Source: Methylotenera sp.
Lineage (GTDB): Bacteria; Pseudomonadota; Gammaproteobacteria; Burkholderiales; Methylophilaceae
Direction of reading: 5' to 3'
DNA: 45,673 nucleotides
NCBI GenBank assembly: GCA_030655015.1
Contig: JAURWJ010000035.1
Location: forward strand, 1 to 45,673
Below, one piece after another: positions 34,478 through 42,845 of the stretch (its first letter is position 1; every line of letters begins with the position of its first letter). The translations under genes were made by a program, and so were the position numbers. A model generated the notes under the pieces. The model was not told the origin of the DNA. It made no database searches and saw nothing but the letters and a program-made list of their open reading frames with translations.

Positions 34478-35370
34478 GTCAGCACCTCCATTGATTGTTC
34501 AATACCAGATCGTCCATGCCAATAACCATCACATGGCGCATCAAACAGGAGTGGTGCAAGCGCGGCCTTCGCTTCGCTGCTACTAACCATACGGTCAATC
34601 GCAGCCCTAAATGCTGCAATCACTTCACCAGTGTGCTCAGGCTGCGGGCTGATACGTACAACGTCCACGCCAAGTTGTCGCATGTCGTCAATCTCACCAA
34701 TCAAATTGTGAATGCTGGCAGATTGGGTCTGCGTTCCATTTAAGGCAAGAAAAGATTGACCCTCACGCGTTTTTAACGTCATGCCGCAAGGATGCTCCAG
34801 ACACTTAAAGTGACAATCGTCCTTAGGCAGATTGTGGCGCCGCGCAGTAAAGCAACGTGAAGAAAGAGCAAGTGGCAAGCGGCCGTAAGCAAACACTTCG
34901 GTTTCCATGCCTTGAGGTTTTTTAACCAAAAGTTCTGTCAGCATATTACGCGATAATTCTACTGGCATCACCCAACGGCTCGCGCCCTGTTCTGCCAGTA
35001 TTTCAAGCGTTTCGCCATTGTAGGTATTAATATGCGTTCCCACGACGAATGGCTTGCCTGCAGATAGTCGTACAGCACCCATGTCATTGGCTTCGATGCT
35101 GAATCGGCCATTTCTAGCAATCCGACGCAACACCTTGAGGTCAGATTCAGATTCAAGCAGTGCTTGTGTAGACAACACTACTTCTTTGCCAGCTTCCGCC
35201 AACCTGCCAGCAACAGTCAACCAATCCTCCAGGCGCATCTCATGGCGACGCGAACATACCACCTCACCTAAATAGACAATATCTACCGGCCAGTTGGCAA
35301 CTTGCTCGTAAAAATCCTGCACCGTTTTACGAGTCCAGTAATAAAGAATAGGGCCCAGAGAGATTTTCAT
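34474..35370 (-). CDS. ubiV: UbiV, O2-independent ubiquinone hydroxylase subunit (U32 family)
   Basis: UbiU-UbiV hydroxylate the quinone ring without O2. The 298-aa protein begins MKISLGPILYYW; C39 (VVCSRRHEM) and the cluster SSRCFTARRH...DDCHFKCLEHPC supply the 4Fe-4S ligands. A longer frame starting at 35403 would run back over the ubiU stop; ATG 35370 lies 4 bases after that stop with GGAAGT as ribosome site, so I chose it. U32 proteins are often misnamed peptidases. Confidence 0.93.
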   Translation of the reverse strand: MKISLGPILYYWTRKTVQDFYEQVANWPVDIVYLGEVVCSRRHEMRLEDWLTVAGRLAEAGKEVVLSTQALLESESDLKVLRRIARNGRFSIEANDMGAVRLSAGKPFVVGTHINTYNGETLEILAEQGASRWVMPVELSRNMLTELLVKKPQGMETEVFAYGRLPLALSSRCFTARRHNLPKDDCHFKCLEHPCGMTLKTREGQSFLALNGTQTQSASIHNLIGEIDDMRQLGVDVVRISPQPEHTGEVIAAFRAAIDRMVSSSEAKAALAPLLFDAPCDGYWHGRSGIEQSMEVLT

Positions 35371-35374
35371 AATA

Positions 35375-36376
35375 TTACTTCCATGGACGGTAATAGGCGC
35401 CAAGCGTATGCTGTTGCCCTTCAGAAAGTTTACCTAACTGCGCCATCCAGTCGGGTGTGGCTGCATAATGCGCGGCATCTAGTTTGGCTGCATCGATGGC
35501 TGCTCGCCATACACGCGTTACTTGTTCAACATAGACTGGGCTGCGCTGGCGGCCTTCAATCTTGATGGCTCTAATTCCCATGCGTAACATGTCTGGAATC
35601 AGTTCCAGCGTATTGAGGCTGGTTGGCTCCTCCAACGCGTAATACGTTTCATCTTCCACTTCGAAACGACCTTTGCACAAAGTAGGATAGCCTGCATTCT
35701 CATCGGCACTATATCGATCTAGCAACACACCACTCAGGCGTGATTCCAGCCCCTTGGGTGTCTGCTGCCAGCGCACGGCCTTTGCTGGAGAGCACACGCC
35801 TGCGGTATTAGGTGATTCACCAGTAACATAGGAAGACAATATGCAACGCCCCTCCACCATCACGCATAATCCGCCGAAGCCGAACAACTCGATTTCAACC
35901 GACGTGTTTTTAACGACGTTCTCAACCTGTGCCAGCGACAGCACACGCGGCAGTACAGCGCGCTGAATGCCAAAATGTTCCTGATAGAAATTGATTGCCT
36001 CGTAATTGGTGGCTGAGCCTTGCACTGAGAGATGCAAACGCAAATCAGGATATGTACGGCTAGCATAGCGCATTAGGCCCAGATCAGCCAAAATTAGCGC
36101 ATCGACCCCTAGTTCTGCCGCATCATCTACCGCCTGCTTCCACACATGCCATTGCGCAGTTTGTGGAAAGGTATTGAGTGCCAGTAATATTTTGCGTCCG
36201 TGCTCATGAGCGTAGCGAATGCCTTGTTTGGCAGTTTCATTATCGAAATTCAAGCCGGCAAAGGCTCGTGCATTAGTGCTGTTGCGAAAACCCATATATA
36301 CGCAGTCGGCTCCGTTATCCACAGCGACCTTAAGCGCTGGCAGGTTCCCTGCTGGGCAAACCAGTTCAAGCGACAT
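35375..36376 (-). CDS. ubiU: UbiU, O2-independent ubiquinone hydroxylase subunit (U32 family)
   Basis: Partner of UbiV in anaerobic ring hydroxylation; prephenate was identified as oxygen donor in E. coli. The 333-aa protein starts MSLELVCPAGNLPALKVAVD, the U32 signature, and has the cluster-binding cysteines in GLCVMVEGRCILSSY, NTAGVCSPA and TLCKGRFEV. It overlaps the upstream radical SAM gene by 11 bases and precedes ubiV by 4. All four expected cluster cysteines are present. Confidence 0.94.
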   Translation of the reverse strand: MSLELVCPAGNLPALKVAVDNGADCVYMGFRNSTNARAFAGLNFDNETAKQGIRYAHEHGRKILLALNTFPQTAQWHVWKQAVDDAAELGVDALILADLGLMRYASRTYPDLRLHLSVQGSATNYEAINFYQEHFGIQRAVLPRVLSLAQVENVVKNTSVEIELFGFGGLCVMVEGRCILSSYVTGESPNTAGVCSPAKAVRWQQTPKGLESRLSGVLLDRYSADENAGYPTLCKGRFEVEDETYYALEEPTSLNTLELIPDMLRMGIRAIKIEGRQRSPVYVEQVTRVWRAAIDAAKLDAAHYAATPDWMAQLGKLSEGQQHTLGAYYRPWK

Positions 36377-37319
36377 ATTGCATATCCTCTATGATGTGAG
36401 TTTCTCCGGCGCGGCTACTCTGACGGGTGCCGCGTTGACGCAACTCCTTCTCGATACCATTTAATATGTTCCACTTCTGTGAACACCATTCTGGTGCCAA
36501 TAAAATATCTTTCGATGCTGTGGCAGTCACACGGTGGAATATGATGTGTTGAGGCGTGCGTTCAATCAAGTCGGCGGCGATGCGTATGTAGTCATTTTTA
36601 GCAAGTGGCTGATAGCCACCGCGCCGCCACTCATAGGCCAGCATAGTGTGCTTAACCACGTGTAGTGGATGTAGCTTAAGTCCATCCACGCCGATTTCCA
36701 ACACAGTGTCGAGCGTAGCGTGGTAGTGATACTCATCTTCACCAGGCAGTCCTATAATCAAATGTGTGCATAAAGGAATGTCTCGTGCACGTGCTGCCAT
36801 TGCAGTCTCGCGATACTCTGCCAGAGTATGGCCGCGGTTAACACGTTCCAGCGTATCATCGAACGCCGATTGCAAGCCAAGTTCCAGCCATATTTCTAGC
36901 CCCTCGGCGCGTAGCGTCTCAAGCAGGTCAAGTACAGCTGACGAAACACAGTCTGGACGAGTACCGACTGATATACCAATGATGTCTGGTTGTGTCAGCG
37001 CTTCACGGTAAAGCATCTCAAGCTCCGCAATGTCAGCATAGGTATTAGTATAGGCCTGAAAGTAAGCGATAAATTTAGTAGCGCGCGTGCCTTTAGCTAT
37101 CGCAGCGCGTGCCTTGGCAATCTGCCCGGGTACATCAAGGCGAGAACCAGCAGCAGGGCTAAAAGATACGTTGTTGCAGAACGTACAACCACCAGTGCCT
37201 TTTGTGCCGTCACGATTGGGGCAAGTAAAGCCTGCATCAAGTGCGATTTTATGTACACGTTTACCGTAGCGTTTCAGCAGATCCTGCCCATAAGTATTGA
37301 CTCTGTTAGATAGGATCAT
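36366..37319 (-). CDS. TIGR01212-family radical SAM protein (YhcC-like)
   Basis: A 317-aa radical SAM enzyme with the atypical cluster motif C33-x11-C45-x2-C48 (FTCPNRDGTKGTGGCTFCNN), characteristic of the YhcC/TIGR01212 group. ISVGTRPDCV, WLELGLQSAFDDTLERVNRGH and HLIIGLPGE are further family segments. Function is unproven. The ATG at 37319 has GGAG just before it; the longer frame would begin with TTG at 37346. It is the first gene of the ubiU-V-T run, overlapping ubiU, which suggests a role in anaerobic metabolism. Confidence 0.87.
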   Translation of the reverse strand: MILSNRVNTYGQDLLKRYGKRVHKIALDAGFTCPNRDGTKGTGGCTFCNNVSFSPAAGSRLDVPGQIAKARAAIAKGTRATKFIAYFQAYTNTYADIAELEMLYREALTQPDIIGISVGTRPDCVSSAVLDLLETLRAEGLEIWLELGLQSAFDDTLERVNRGHTLAEYRETAMAARARDIPLCTHLIIGLPGEDEYHYHATLDTVLEIGVDGLKLHPLHVVKHTMLAYEWRRGGYQPLAKNDYIRIAADLIERTPQHIIFHRVTATASKDILLAPEWCSQKWNILNGIEKELRQRGTRQSSRAGETHIIEDMQYVA

Positions 37320-37591
37320 GCTGACTCCATAGGTATATTTCTGCAACTGCGCATCTTTTGCAATAGAACAGAGAGAAACGCATGCTATCTCTTGGAGAAA
37401 CCTGCCAATACACTTTCATTTAATATCCAATTATTTTGTTCATTAGATTTTAATCCGACCAAATCAGTCCCCTCTAATCGCTGAACTTGGTGCCCTATAA
37501 AAACATAATATAGCCAGTAAATGACGCAATATGTAAATCAACACTGGTGAGTAAAGCCTCAAAGACATGACCAACTATTTTTAAGTTGAAA

Positions 37592-37633
37592 AGTTTAGTG
37601 TGCATTCACCAAATCTATCTTGATGTAGCTCAA
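37592..37633 (-). promoter_or_regulatory. candidate class II FNR/CRP-type promoter for the anaerobic ubiquinone operon
   Basis: On the minus strand, TTGAG-CTAC-ATCAA (37633-37620) matches the FNR consensus TTGAT-N4-ATCAA at nine of ten positions. Exactly 22 bases further is TAAACT (37597-37592), a four-of-six -10 box. This spacing puts the box at -41.5 from a start near 37585, the classical FNR activation geometry. FNR control of ubiUV is known in E. coli. Confidence 0.62.
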
Positions 37634-37684
37634 GATTGGACATTTACTTTTAATTGACCGCTAGGAAGACCTTTTGCAGAACTC

Positions 37685-37699
37685 AGCTAACATTTAGCT
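37685..37699 (-). terminator. small hairpin after moaA
   Basis: AGCTAA-CAT-TTAGCT is a perfect 6-bp stem with a 3-base loop, about 28 bases past the moaA stop. There is no T tract after it, so termination there is uncertain. Confidence 0.3.
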
Positions 37700-37727
37700 C
37701 CAAAATCATCATCGTTTGAGTTTGATA

Positions 37728-38735
37728 TTAACCACCAGTGTGAGACATAAAACGTATGACTGCAGGTGTAGCACGATTTAAATCAAAATCGTGACCTTTG
37801 GGTTTAGTTTGCAGGCTATTGATAATCGCTTGCTTAAGCGGTCTGTCATCGTGAGGGAACTCTCTTAACAACGGTCTCAAATCCACTTTATTTTCTTGGC
37901 CTAAACAAAGATACAGCTCGCCTTTACAGCTAATGCGTACACGATTGCACGCTTCACAAAAATTATGGCTGTTTGGCGAGATAAAGCCTATTTTTGTTGT
38001 GCTGTTCGGAATGCGCCAATAGCGTGCTGGACCGCCCGTAGTCTCTGCGCTTCTAACTAAATCGTAGCGGGCTCTCAGCAGTTTTAATGTTTCTTCATTG
38101 CTTACATAGCTTGCGCTACGGGAATGTTGCACTTCGCCTAGCGGCATTTCTTCAATAAATGAGATGTCCAAACCGTGCTCTACCGCAAACGCGGCTAAAG
38201 GCAGTGCTTCATCATCATTGATGCCTCGCATGAGTAGGGCATTGAGCTTAATATTTTCAAAACCTGCTTGCTTGGCAACGGCAATGCCACGTAGCACTTT
38301 ATCTAACTCGCCCACGCGTGTGATTTTACGAAAACGCACTGCATCCAGGCTATCAAGGCTAATGTTAATACGGCGTACACCTGCTTGTTTTAAGGCGAAT
38401 GCTTGATGTGCTAATTGTGAGCCATTGGTTGTTAAAACCAGTTCGCGCAAACCCTGCAACTGCCCGATTTCTTCAAATAACTGGAGCGCATTTTTACGCA
38501 CCAGTGGCTCTCCACCTGTAATGCGAACTTTGCTTACACCTAACGAGACAAAGACTTTTACTAAACGCGCACATTCTTCTAGCGACAATACTTCATCTCG
38601 CGGCAGAAAAGTCATGTTTTCCGACATACAGTAGACACAGCGAAAATCGCATCTATCCGTAATTGACAGGCGAATATAATCCACCTTGCGGCCAAAGCTA
38701 TCAATTAACACAGATGGATAGGTGCGGAGATTCAT
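37728..38735 (-). CDS. moaA: GTP 3',8-cyclase MoaA
   Basis: First enzyme of molybdenum cofactor synthesis. The N-terminal SAM cluster is C29-x3-C33-x2-C36 (TDRCDFRCVYC). The C-terminal cluster that binds GTP is in FCEACNRVRISCKGELYLC, and the protein ends in GG, which MoaA needs for activity. At 335 aa it is full length. It lies 26 bases after the porin gene at the end of the nar operon, so cofactor synthesis is coupled to the molybdoenzyme NarG. Confidence 0.95.
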   Translation of the reverse strand: MNLRTYPSVLIDSFGRKVDYIRLSITDRCDFRCVYCMSENMTFLPRDEVLSLEECARLVKVFVSLGVSKVRITGGEPLVRKNALQLFEEIGQLQGLRELVLTTNGSQLAHQAFALKQAGVRRINISLDSLDAVRFRKITRVGELDKVLRGIAVAKQAGFENIKLNALLMRGINDDEALPLAAFAVEHGLDISFIEEMPLGEVQHSRSASYVSNEETLKLLRARYDLVRSAETTGGPARYWRIPNSTTKIGFISPNSHNFCEACNRVRISCKGELYLCLGQENKVDLRPLLREFPHDDRPLKQAIINSLQTKPKGHDFDLNRATPAVIRFMSHTGG

Positions 38736-38761
38736 TTTGTCAGTTAAAACTACTCAACCAG

Positions 38762-40024
38762 TTAAAAGGCATAAATCGCAGTTAGCCAGAATTTCTCGAT
38801 GTCACGTTTACGAGTGCCGGCGTATTCATCGTCTTCTTTAAAATTGGCATACTCAACTGAAGCAGAAATTTGTTTGGTAAATTTATAGTAAACACCCAAA
38901 TCAAATTCTTTGCCGTATTTGTCGCCCGTACCGCCGCCTACTTTCGCAAAGTTACGGTCCGAATTAATGAAGTGATACTCCGCCTTAATCGTGGCATCCA
39001 TGACTTTGCCACCAGCAATCAATATCGTATCTTCTATGCCTTCGTTAGGTGTGACGAGAAATACATCTGCCCAACCTTGAAACAAGTGATTGGTACCGAG
39101 TGGCGTTTGGAAGGCTTTGCCATTAGAGTTACCTGACAACTTTTCTTGGTCAACGCGTAAGAACCAATCACCATACCCGGCACCCGCACCAACTCGGTAA
39201 TAATCGTTATCAATCAACTTGCTACCGTCTTTATAGTCGTCCTGTTTGGCATACTCTGCTGTATATAAAACTTTCCAGCTATCATTCAGTTTTTGGCTAC
39301 CATCTAGACGCAAACCTAAGGTTTTGTTGGATGAGGCTTCCAGTGCCTTGCCATTCCAATCCACAAAATAGCCATAGCCAACTAAACTGGTGCTAGGCGT
39401 AATATTGTATTTAACATTGGCAATATCGATGTTGGCATCTTGGATTTTAGTGGTGATTTGCTTCACTTGTTCATAGTGTGCCAATGCAATCTCGGTATTA
39501 GGCAGGCTTTTATTCACAAACGAAAGTCCATTAAATACCTGCCAGTTTTGACGAAAGCGCACATCACCCACATAGCGCCAGTTATCAAGCACCATGCCTT
39601 GACGCCCTAACTTAATAGAGGAGTCAGGAATGCCTGTCCACTCCAGATATAGTTGATGAAAATCGTAATCTTCAGGGTCAGCAATCACGGGATACTTTGT
39701 TCTGCTAGCTAGTGGGCTGCCTTTTTTTAGATCGTTATAATCATCATTTAACGGGCTTAAGCCATACACTTCAGCAGTGATGCTAACGTCATGGAATGGC
39801 TTGGTTTTCCAGCCAATTAGACTGCGCAATGTGAACGCTTCGCCAGTTTCAGATTTTCCATCCTGATTGACATTTTCATAACGCAACTTAAAGTTAATCG
39901 TTGGCTTTCCTTCTATGATCGCTTCTTTTAACGAACCCGCTTGCGCAACATCCTCCGCTAGCCCTGGTAATGCCCACATCGTTAACAAGGCGGAAAATAC
40001 AGAAATACTTAATCGATGGTTCAT
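38762..40024 (-). CDS. outer-membrane beta-barrel porin (alginate-export-like)
   Basis: A roughly 420-aa exported protein: signal peptide (about residues 1-24, cleaving near LPGLA-ED), then a long series of alternating strands and a C-terminal phenylalanine (LTAIYAF), the outer-membrane insertion signal. The fold resembles the alginate-export/porin group; the ligand need not be alginate. It sits inside the nar operon after narI, so nitrate or nitrite passage is a reasonable inference. AGGAG places the start at ATG 40024; ATG 40030, two codons earlier, is the alternative. Confidence 0.8.
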   Translation of the reverse strand: MNHRLSISVFSALLTMWALPGLAEDVAQAGSLKEAIIEGKPTINFKLRYENVNQDGKSETGEAFTLRSLIGWKTKPFHDVSITAEVYGLSPLNDDYNDLKKGSPLASRTKYPVIADPEDYDFHQLYLEWTGIPDSSIKLGRQGMVLDNWRYVGDVRFRQNWQVFNGLSFVNKSLPNTEIALAHYEQVKQITTKIQDANIDIANVKYNITPSTSLVGYGYFVDWNGKALEASSNKTLGLRLDGSQKLNDSWKVLYTAEYAKQDDYKDGSKLIDNDYYRVGAGAGYGDWFLRVDQEKLSGNSNGKAFQTPLGTNHLFQGWADVFLVTPNEGIEDTILIAGGKVMDATIKAEYHFINSDRNFAKVGGGTGDKYGKEFDLGVYYKFTKQISASVEYANFKEDDEYAGTRKRDIEKFWLTAIYAF

Positions 40025-40033
40025 TGTCATCTC

Positions 40034-40732
40034 CTAGCTTTTTAAGAACTTACGTTTGCTACGCACCACTTGATAAGGGCGATTAGCGTAGCCAAACGGC
40101 GCACTCCACACATGTACTAAGCGGGTGAATGGGAACAGCAAAAACACCGTCATACCAAAAAATAAATGTATTTTAAAAATCGTGTCCACGCCGTTAAGTA
40201 AAGCTGGGTTTGGGTGCAAATAAACAATACTTTGTACCCATTCGGCTAGCGCAATCATCACACTAGGGTTGCCGTGGTTAGCATGCCCAATAGAGACAGG
40301 AATAGTTGACAGCCCAAGCATGAGTGTGATGAGTAACCAAGTAAGAATAAACTTGTCAGAGCCGCGACTGACGGCAGATACTCGCGCATTAAACATACGA
40401 CGCACCCATAGAATCACCCCGCCAATCAAGCACATAACACCAAAAATAGACCCAGCCCAAATCGCAACCATTTGGTGTGTCATGTCGGATACGCCAAGCC
40501 CTGTAAACACGCTGTGTGGCGTTAATAAACCAACAGCATGCCCGCCAAAAATGGCAATAATGCCAACATGAAATAGATTGCTACCTAGCCGCATATTCGC
40601 CTTGGATAACAACTGGCTGGAATCGCTTTTCCATGTGTATTGCTCGCGATCAAAGCGTAACAGGCTGCCTAGCAAAAACACACTAAGCGCAATGTAGGGA
40701 TACACGCCGTAAAGAAAGTTGTGTAAATTCAT
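40034..40732 (-). CDS. narI: respiratory nitrate reductase gamma subunit NarI
   Basis: Membrane cytochrome b that takes electrons from quinol and passes them to NarH. The 232-aa protein has five hydrophobic helices; the haem-ligand histidines are in FHVGIIAIFGGHAVGL and in the late segment KIHLFFGMTVFLLFPFTRLVHVW. Length and pattern match NarI. It follows narJ by 25 bases and precedes the porin gene by 9. Confidence 0.94.
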   Translation of the reverse strand: MNLHNFLYGVYPYIALSVFLLGSLLRFDREQYTWKSDSSQLLSKANMRLGSNLFHVGIIAIFGGHAVGLLTPHSVFTGLGVSDMTHQMVAIWAGSIFGVMCLIGGVILWVRRMFNARVSAVSRGSDKFILTWLLITLMLGLSTIPVSIGHANHGNPSVMIALAEWVQSIVYLHPNPALLNGVDTIFKIHLFFGMTVFLLFPFTRLVHVWSAPFGYANRPYQVVRSKRKFLKS

Positions 40733-40757
40733 TTTCGTTCTCCTTAATGTCTTTAGC

Positions 40758-41276
40758 TTAAGCCGCTAATTTAGTTAGCGTCGCTCTGCTCTCAATAATT
40801 GAGAGTAGAGCAGCATAAGGGCTGCCTGCTTTTTGCAGGTTCTCTGTCAGTACACCCAGCACTTTTTTAGCGTCCGATAAAAACACGGTCGCCTCGTTAT
40901 CATCCAAATAAGCTGTAAATTCCAGAATGAGCGGCAAATAGTCAGGTAACTCATTGGTGACCACCTCTATGCCATAATCCTTGTACAACTCACCCAAATC
41001 AATCAAAGCTGGCCCACGATTTTTATCATCACCAAATAGGTGATGCGTCAGGTGCAGGCTGTGTTCTGCTGTCATATCAAAAGTTTGTACATATTCCGCT
41101 TGCAACTCGGTGACTGACATACTCTGCAAATGGGTTAGAAAGTTCTGCAAAGCCTCGCGTTCGGCATGATCTATTTCCAAGTTTTGCACGACAAACTCGC
41201 GCAACTCAGGCAGATGCTCAATCAAGTCCTGATTAGGATAATCAAGTAAGGCTGATAATAATTTGTAGATTTGCAT
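40758..41276 (-). CDS. narJ: nitrate reductase assembly chaperone NarJ
   Basis: NarJ binds apo-NarG and times insertion of the molybdenum cofactor and the assembly with NarI. The 172-aa protein has the TorD-like signature: YKLLSALLDYPNQDLIEHLPEL at the start and LTHHLFGDDKNRGPALIDLGELYKDYGIEV in the middle. It is shorter at the C terminus than the E. coli protein, which is common in betaproteobacteria. It lies between narH and narI as in all narGHJI operons. Confidence 0.92.
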   Translation of the reverse strand: MQIYKLLSALLDYPNQDLIEHLPELREFVVQNLEIDHAEREALQNFLTHLQSMSVTELQAEYVQTFDMTAEHSLHLTHHLFGDDKNRGPALIDLGELYKDYGIEVVTNELPDYLPLILEFTAYLDDNEATVFLSDAKKVLGVLTENLQKAGSPYAALLSIIESRATLTKLAA

Positions 41277-41286
41277 AATGCTGTCC

Positions 41287-42825
41287 TTAACTATTGGGTG
41301 CTTCTTCTTTAGGTTCTACCGTATCTTTACGACGGCGCGGGAATAGCGTGATTTTAGAAACGCCGTGTGAAGTATCATTACCAAACGTAAAGCCATTTTG
41401 ACCTTGGAAGCCAAATGAATCGTCCAAAGTTTCTTCGGTATGTCCAGTCGGAATCACAAAACGGTCTTCATAATTGGCAATTGCCAGATAGCGGTACATT
41501 TCTTTCGCTTGATCTTCAGTAATGCCAGCTGCATCAATTGCACGCGTATCAACTTTGCCTTCAACGTGAATCGAACGTTGGTAGCTACGCATAGCAATTA
41601 GCTTATTTAAAGCGCTTTCAATCGGCGCCTCTTTGCCTGCGGTGAGTAAATTGGCAAGGTACTGTATTGGTAAGCGCATCGCACCAGCCACCGGAATTGC
41701 GCCATCAGGTCCTACGGGTAAATTCCCTTGGTCAATTTGTGATTGCACAGGTGAGAGCGGTGGTACATACCACACCATCGGCAACGTACGAAATTCTGGA
41801 TGAATTGGGAAGGCAATTTTCCAGTCCATCACCATTTTCCAGATTGGTGATTTACGCGCGGCATCAAGCCAATCTTCGTTAATACCTTCAGCACGTGCAG
41901 CTTTAATCACTTCGGGGTCATTCGGATCCAAGAAAATACTACGCTGTGCCTCGTACAAATCTTGCGTATCTTCCATACTCGCCAGTTCTTCGATGCGGTC
42001 TGCGTCGTACAACATAATGCCGTTGTAACGAATACGTCCAACGCATGATTCTGAACATACCGTCGGCATGCCAGACTCTACGCGTGGATAACAGCCGATA
42101 CACTTCTCAGCTTTACCAGATTCCCAGTTATAAAATACTTTTTTGTACGGGCATGAGCTGATGCACATACGCCAGCCACGGCATTTGTCTTGGTCAACCA
42201 ACACAATGCCGTCTTCTTCGCGTTTATAAATCGAGCCAGACGGACAGGCGGCTACACAAGCTGCGTTCAAGCAGTGATTACAAATGCGCGGCAAATACAT
42301 ATGGAAAGTATTCTCAAATTGGCCATACATCTCCTTCTGGATGTTATCCATATTTTTGTCTTTACTGCGTTTATGATACTCGCCCGCTAAATCATCTTCC
42401 CAGTTTGGCCCCCAAGTGATCTTTTCCATACTTTCGCCTGTGATTTGCGATATGGGTCGAGCAGTAGGCGTGGCCTCTGACAATGGTGCGTTTTTCAGAT
42501 GTGCGTAATTGTAAGTAAACGGCTCATAATAATCGTCGATTTCAGGCATATCCGGGTTGGCGAAGATATTAAGCAATTTGTTGGTGCGGCTACCAGATTT
42601 TAATTCCAGCTTGCCGTTTTTAAGCTCCCAGCCACCGTTCCAAATATCCTGATTTTCCCATTGTTTTGGGTACCCTACGCCAGGCTTTGATTCCACGTTG
42701 TTAAACCAGGCGTATTCCACGCCTTTTCTGTTGGTCCACACGTTTTTACAGGTGACCGAGCAGGTGTGACAGCCGATGCATTTATCTAAGTTAAAGACAA
42801 AGGCGAATTGTGCGCGTACTTTCAT
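41287..42825 (-). CDS. narH: respiratory nitrate reductase beta subunit NarH
   Basis: Iron-sulfur electron-transfer subunit of NarGHI. The 512-aa protein starts MKVRAQFAFVFNLDKCIGCHTCSVTCKNVW. Further cluster motifs are CNHCLNAACVAACPSGSIYK, CRGWRMCISSCPYKKVF (the tryptophan marks the 3Fe-4S site of NarH) and EKCIGCYPRVESGMPTVCSESC. It begins 20 bases after narG. The C-terminal tail (RRKDTVEPKEEAPNS) is charged and unremarkable. Confidence 0.96.
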   Translation of the reverse strand: MKVRAQFAFVFNLDKCIGCHTCSVTCKNVWTNRKGVEYAWFNNVESKPGVGYPKQWENQDIWNGGWELKNGKLELKSGSRTNKLLNIFANPDMPEIDDYYEPFTYNYAHLKNAPLSEATPTARPISQITGESMEKITWGPNWEDDLAGEYHKRSKDKNMDNIQKEMYGQFENTFHMYLPRICNHCLNAACVAACPSGSIYKREEDGIVLVDQDKCRGWRMCISSCPYKKVFYNWESGKAEKCIGCYPRVESGMPTVCSESCVGRIRYNGIMLYDADRIEELASMEDTQDLYEAQRSIFLDPNDPEVIKAARAEGINEDWLDAARKSPIWKMVMDWKIAFPIHPEFRTLPMVWYVPPLSPVQSQIDQGNLPVGPDGAIPVAGAMRLPIQYLANLLTAGKEAPIESALNKLIAMRSYQRSIHVEGKVDTRAIDAAGITEDQAKEMYRYLAIANYEDRFVIPTGHTEETLDDSFGFQGQNGFTFGNDTSHGVSKITLFPRRRKDTVEPKEEAPNS

Positions 42826-42845
42826 GATGTTCTCCTAGTGTCCTT

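Larger units (their letters stand above)
37320..37727. other. intergenic region between moaA and the radical SAM-ubi operon
   Basis: About 400 bases with no convincing gene. It holds the moaA 3' hairpin (37685-37699) and the FNR-type promoter (37592-37633), which predicts a roughly 265-base leader before the radical SAM gene. I see no clear riboswitch or small ORF in that leader. Confidence 0.5.

Noticed and set aside
34474-36376. Annotation of the two U32 proteins as peptidases or collagenases
   Set aside because: Iron-sulfur cysteines, gene order and the adjacent ubiT identify them as UbiU and UbiV.
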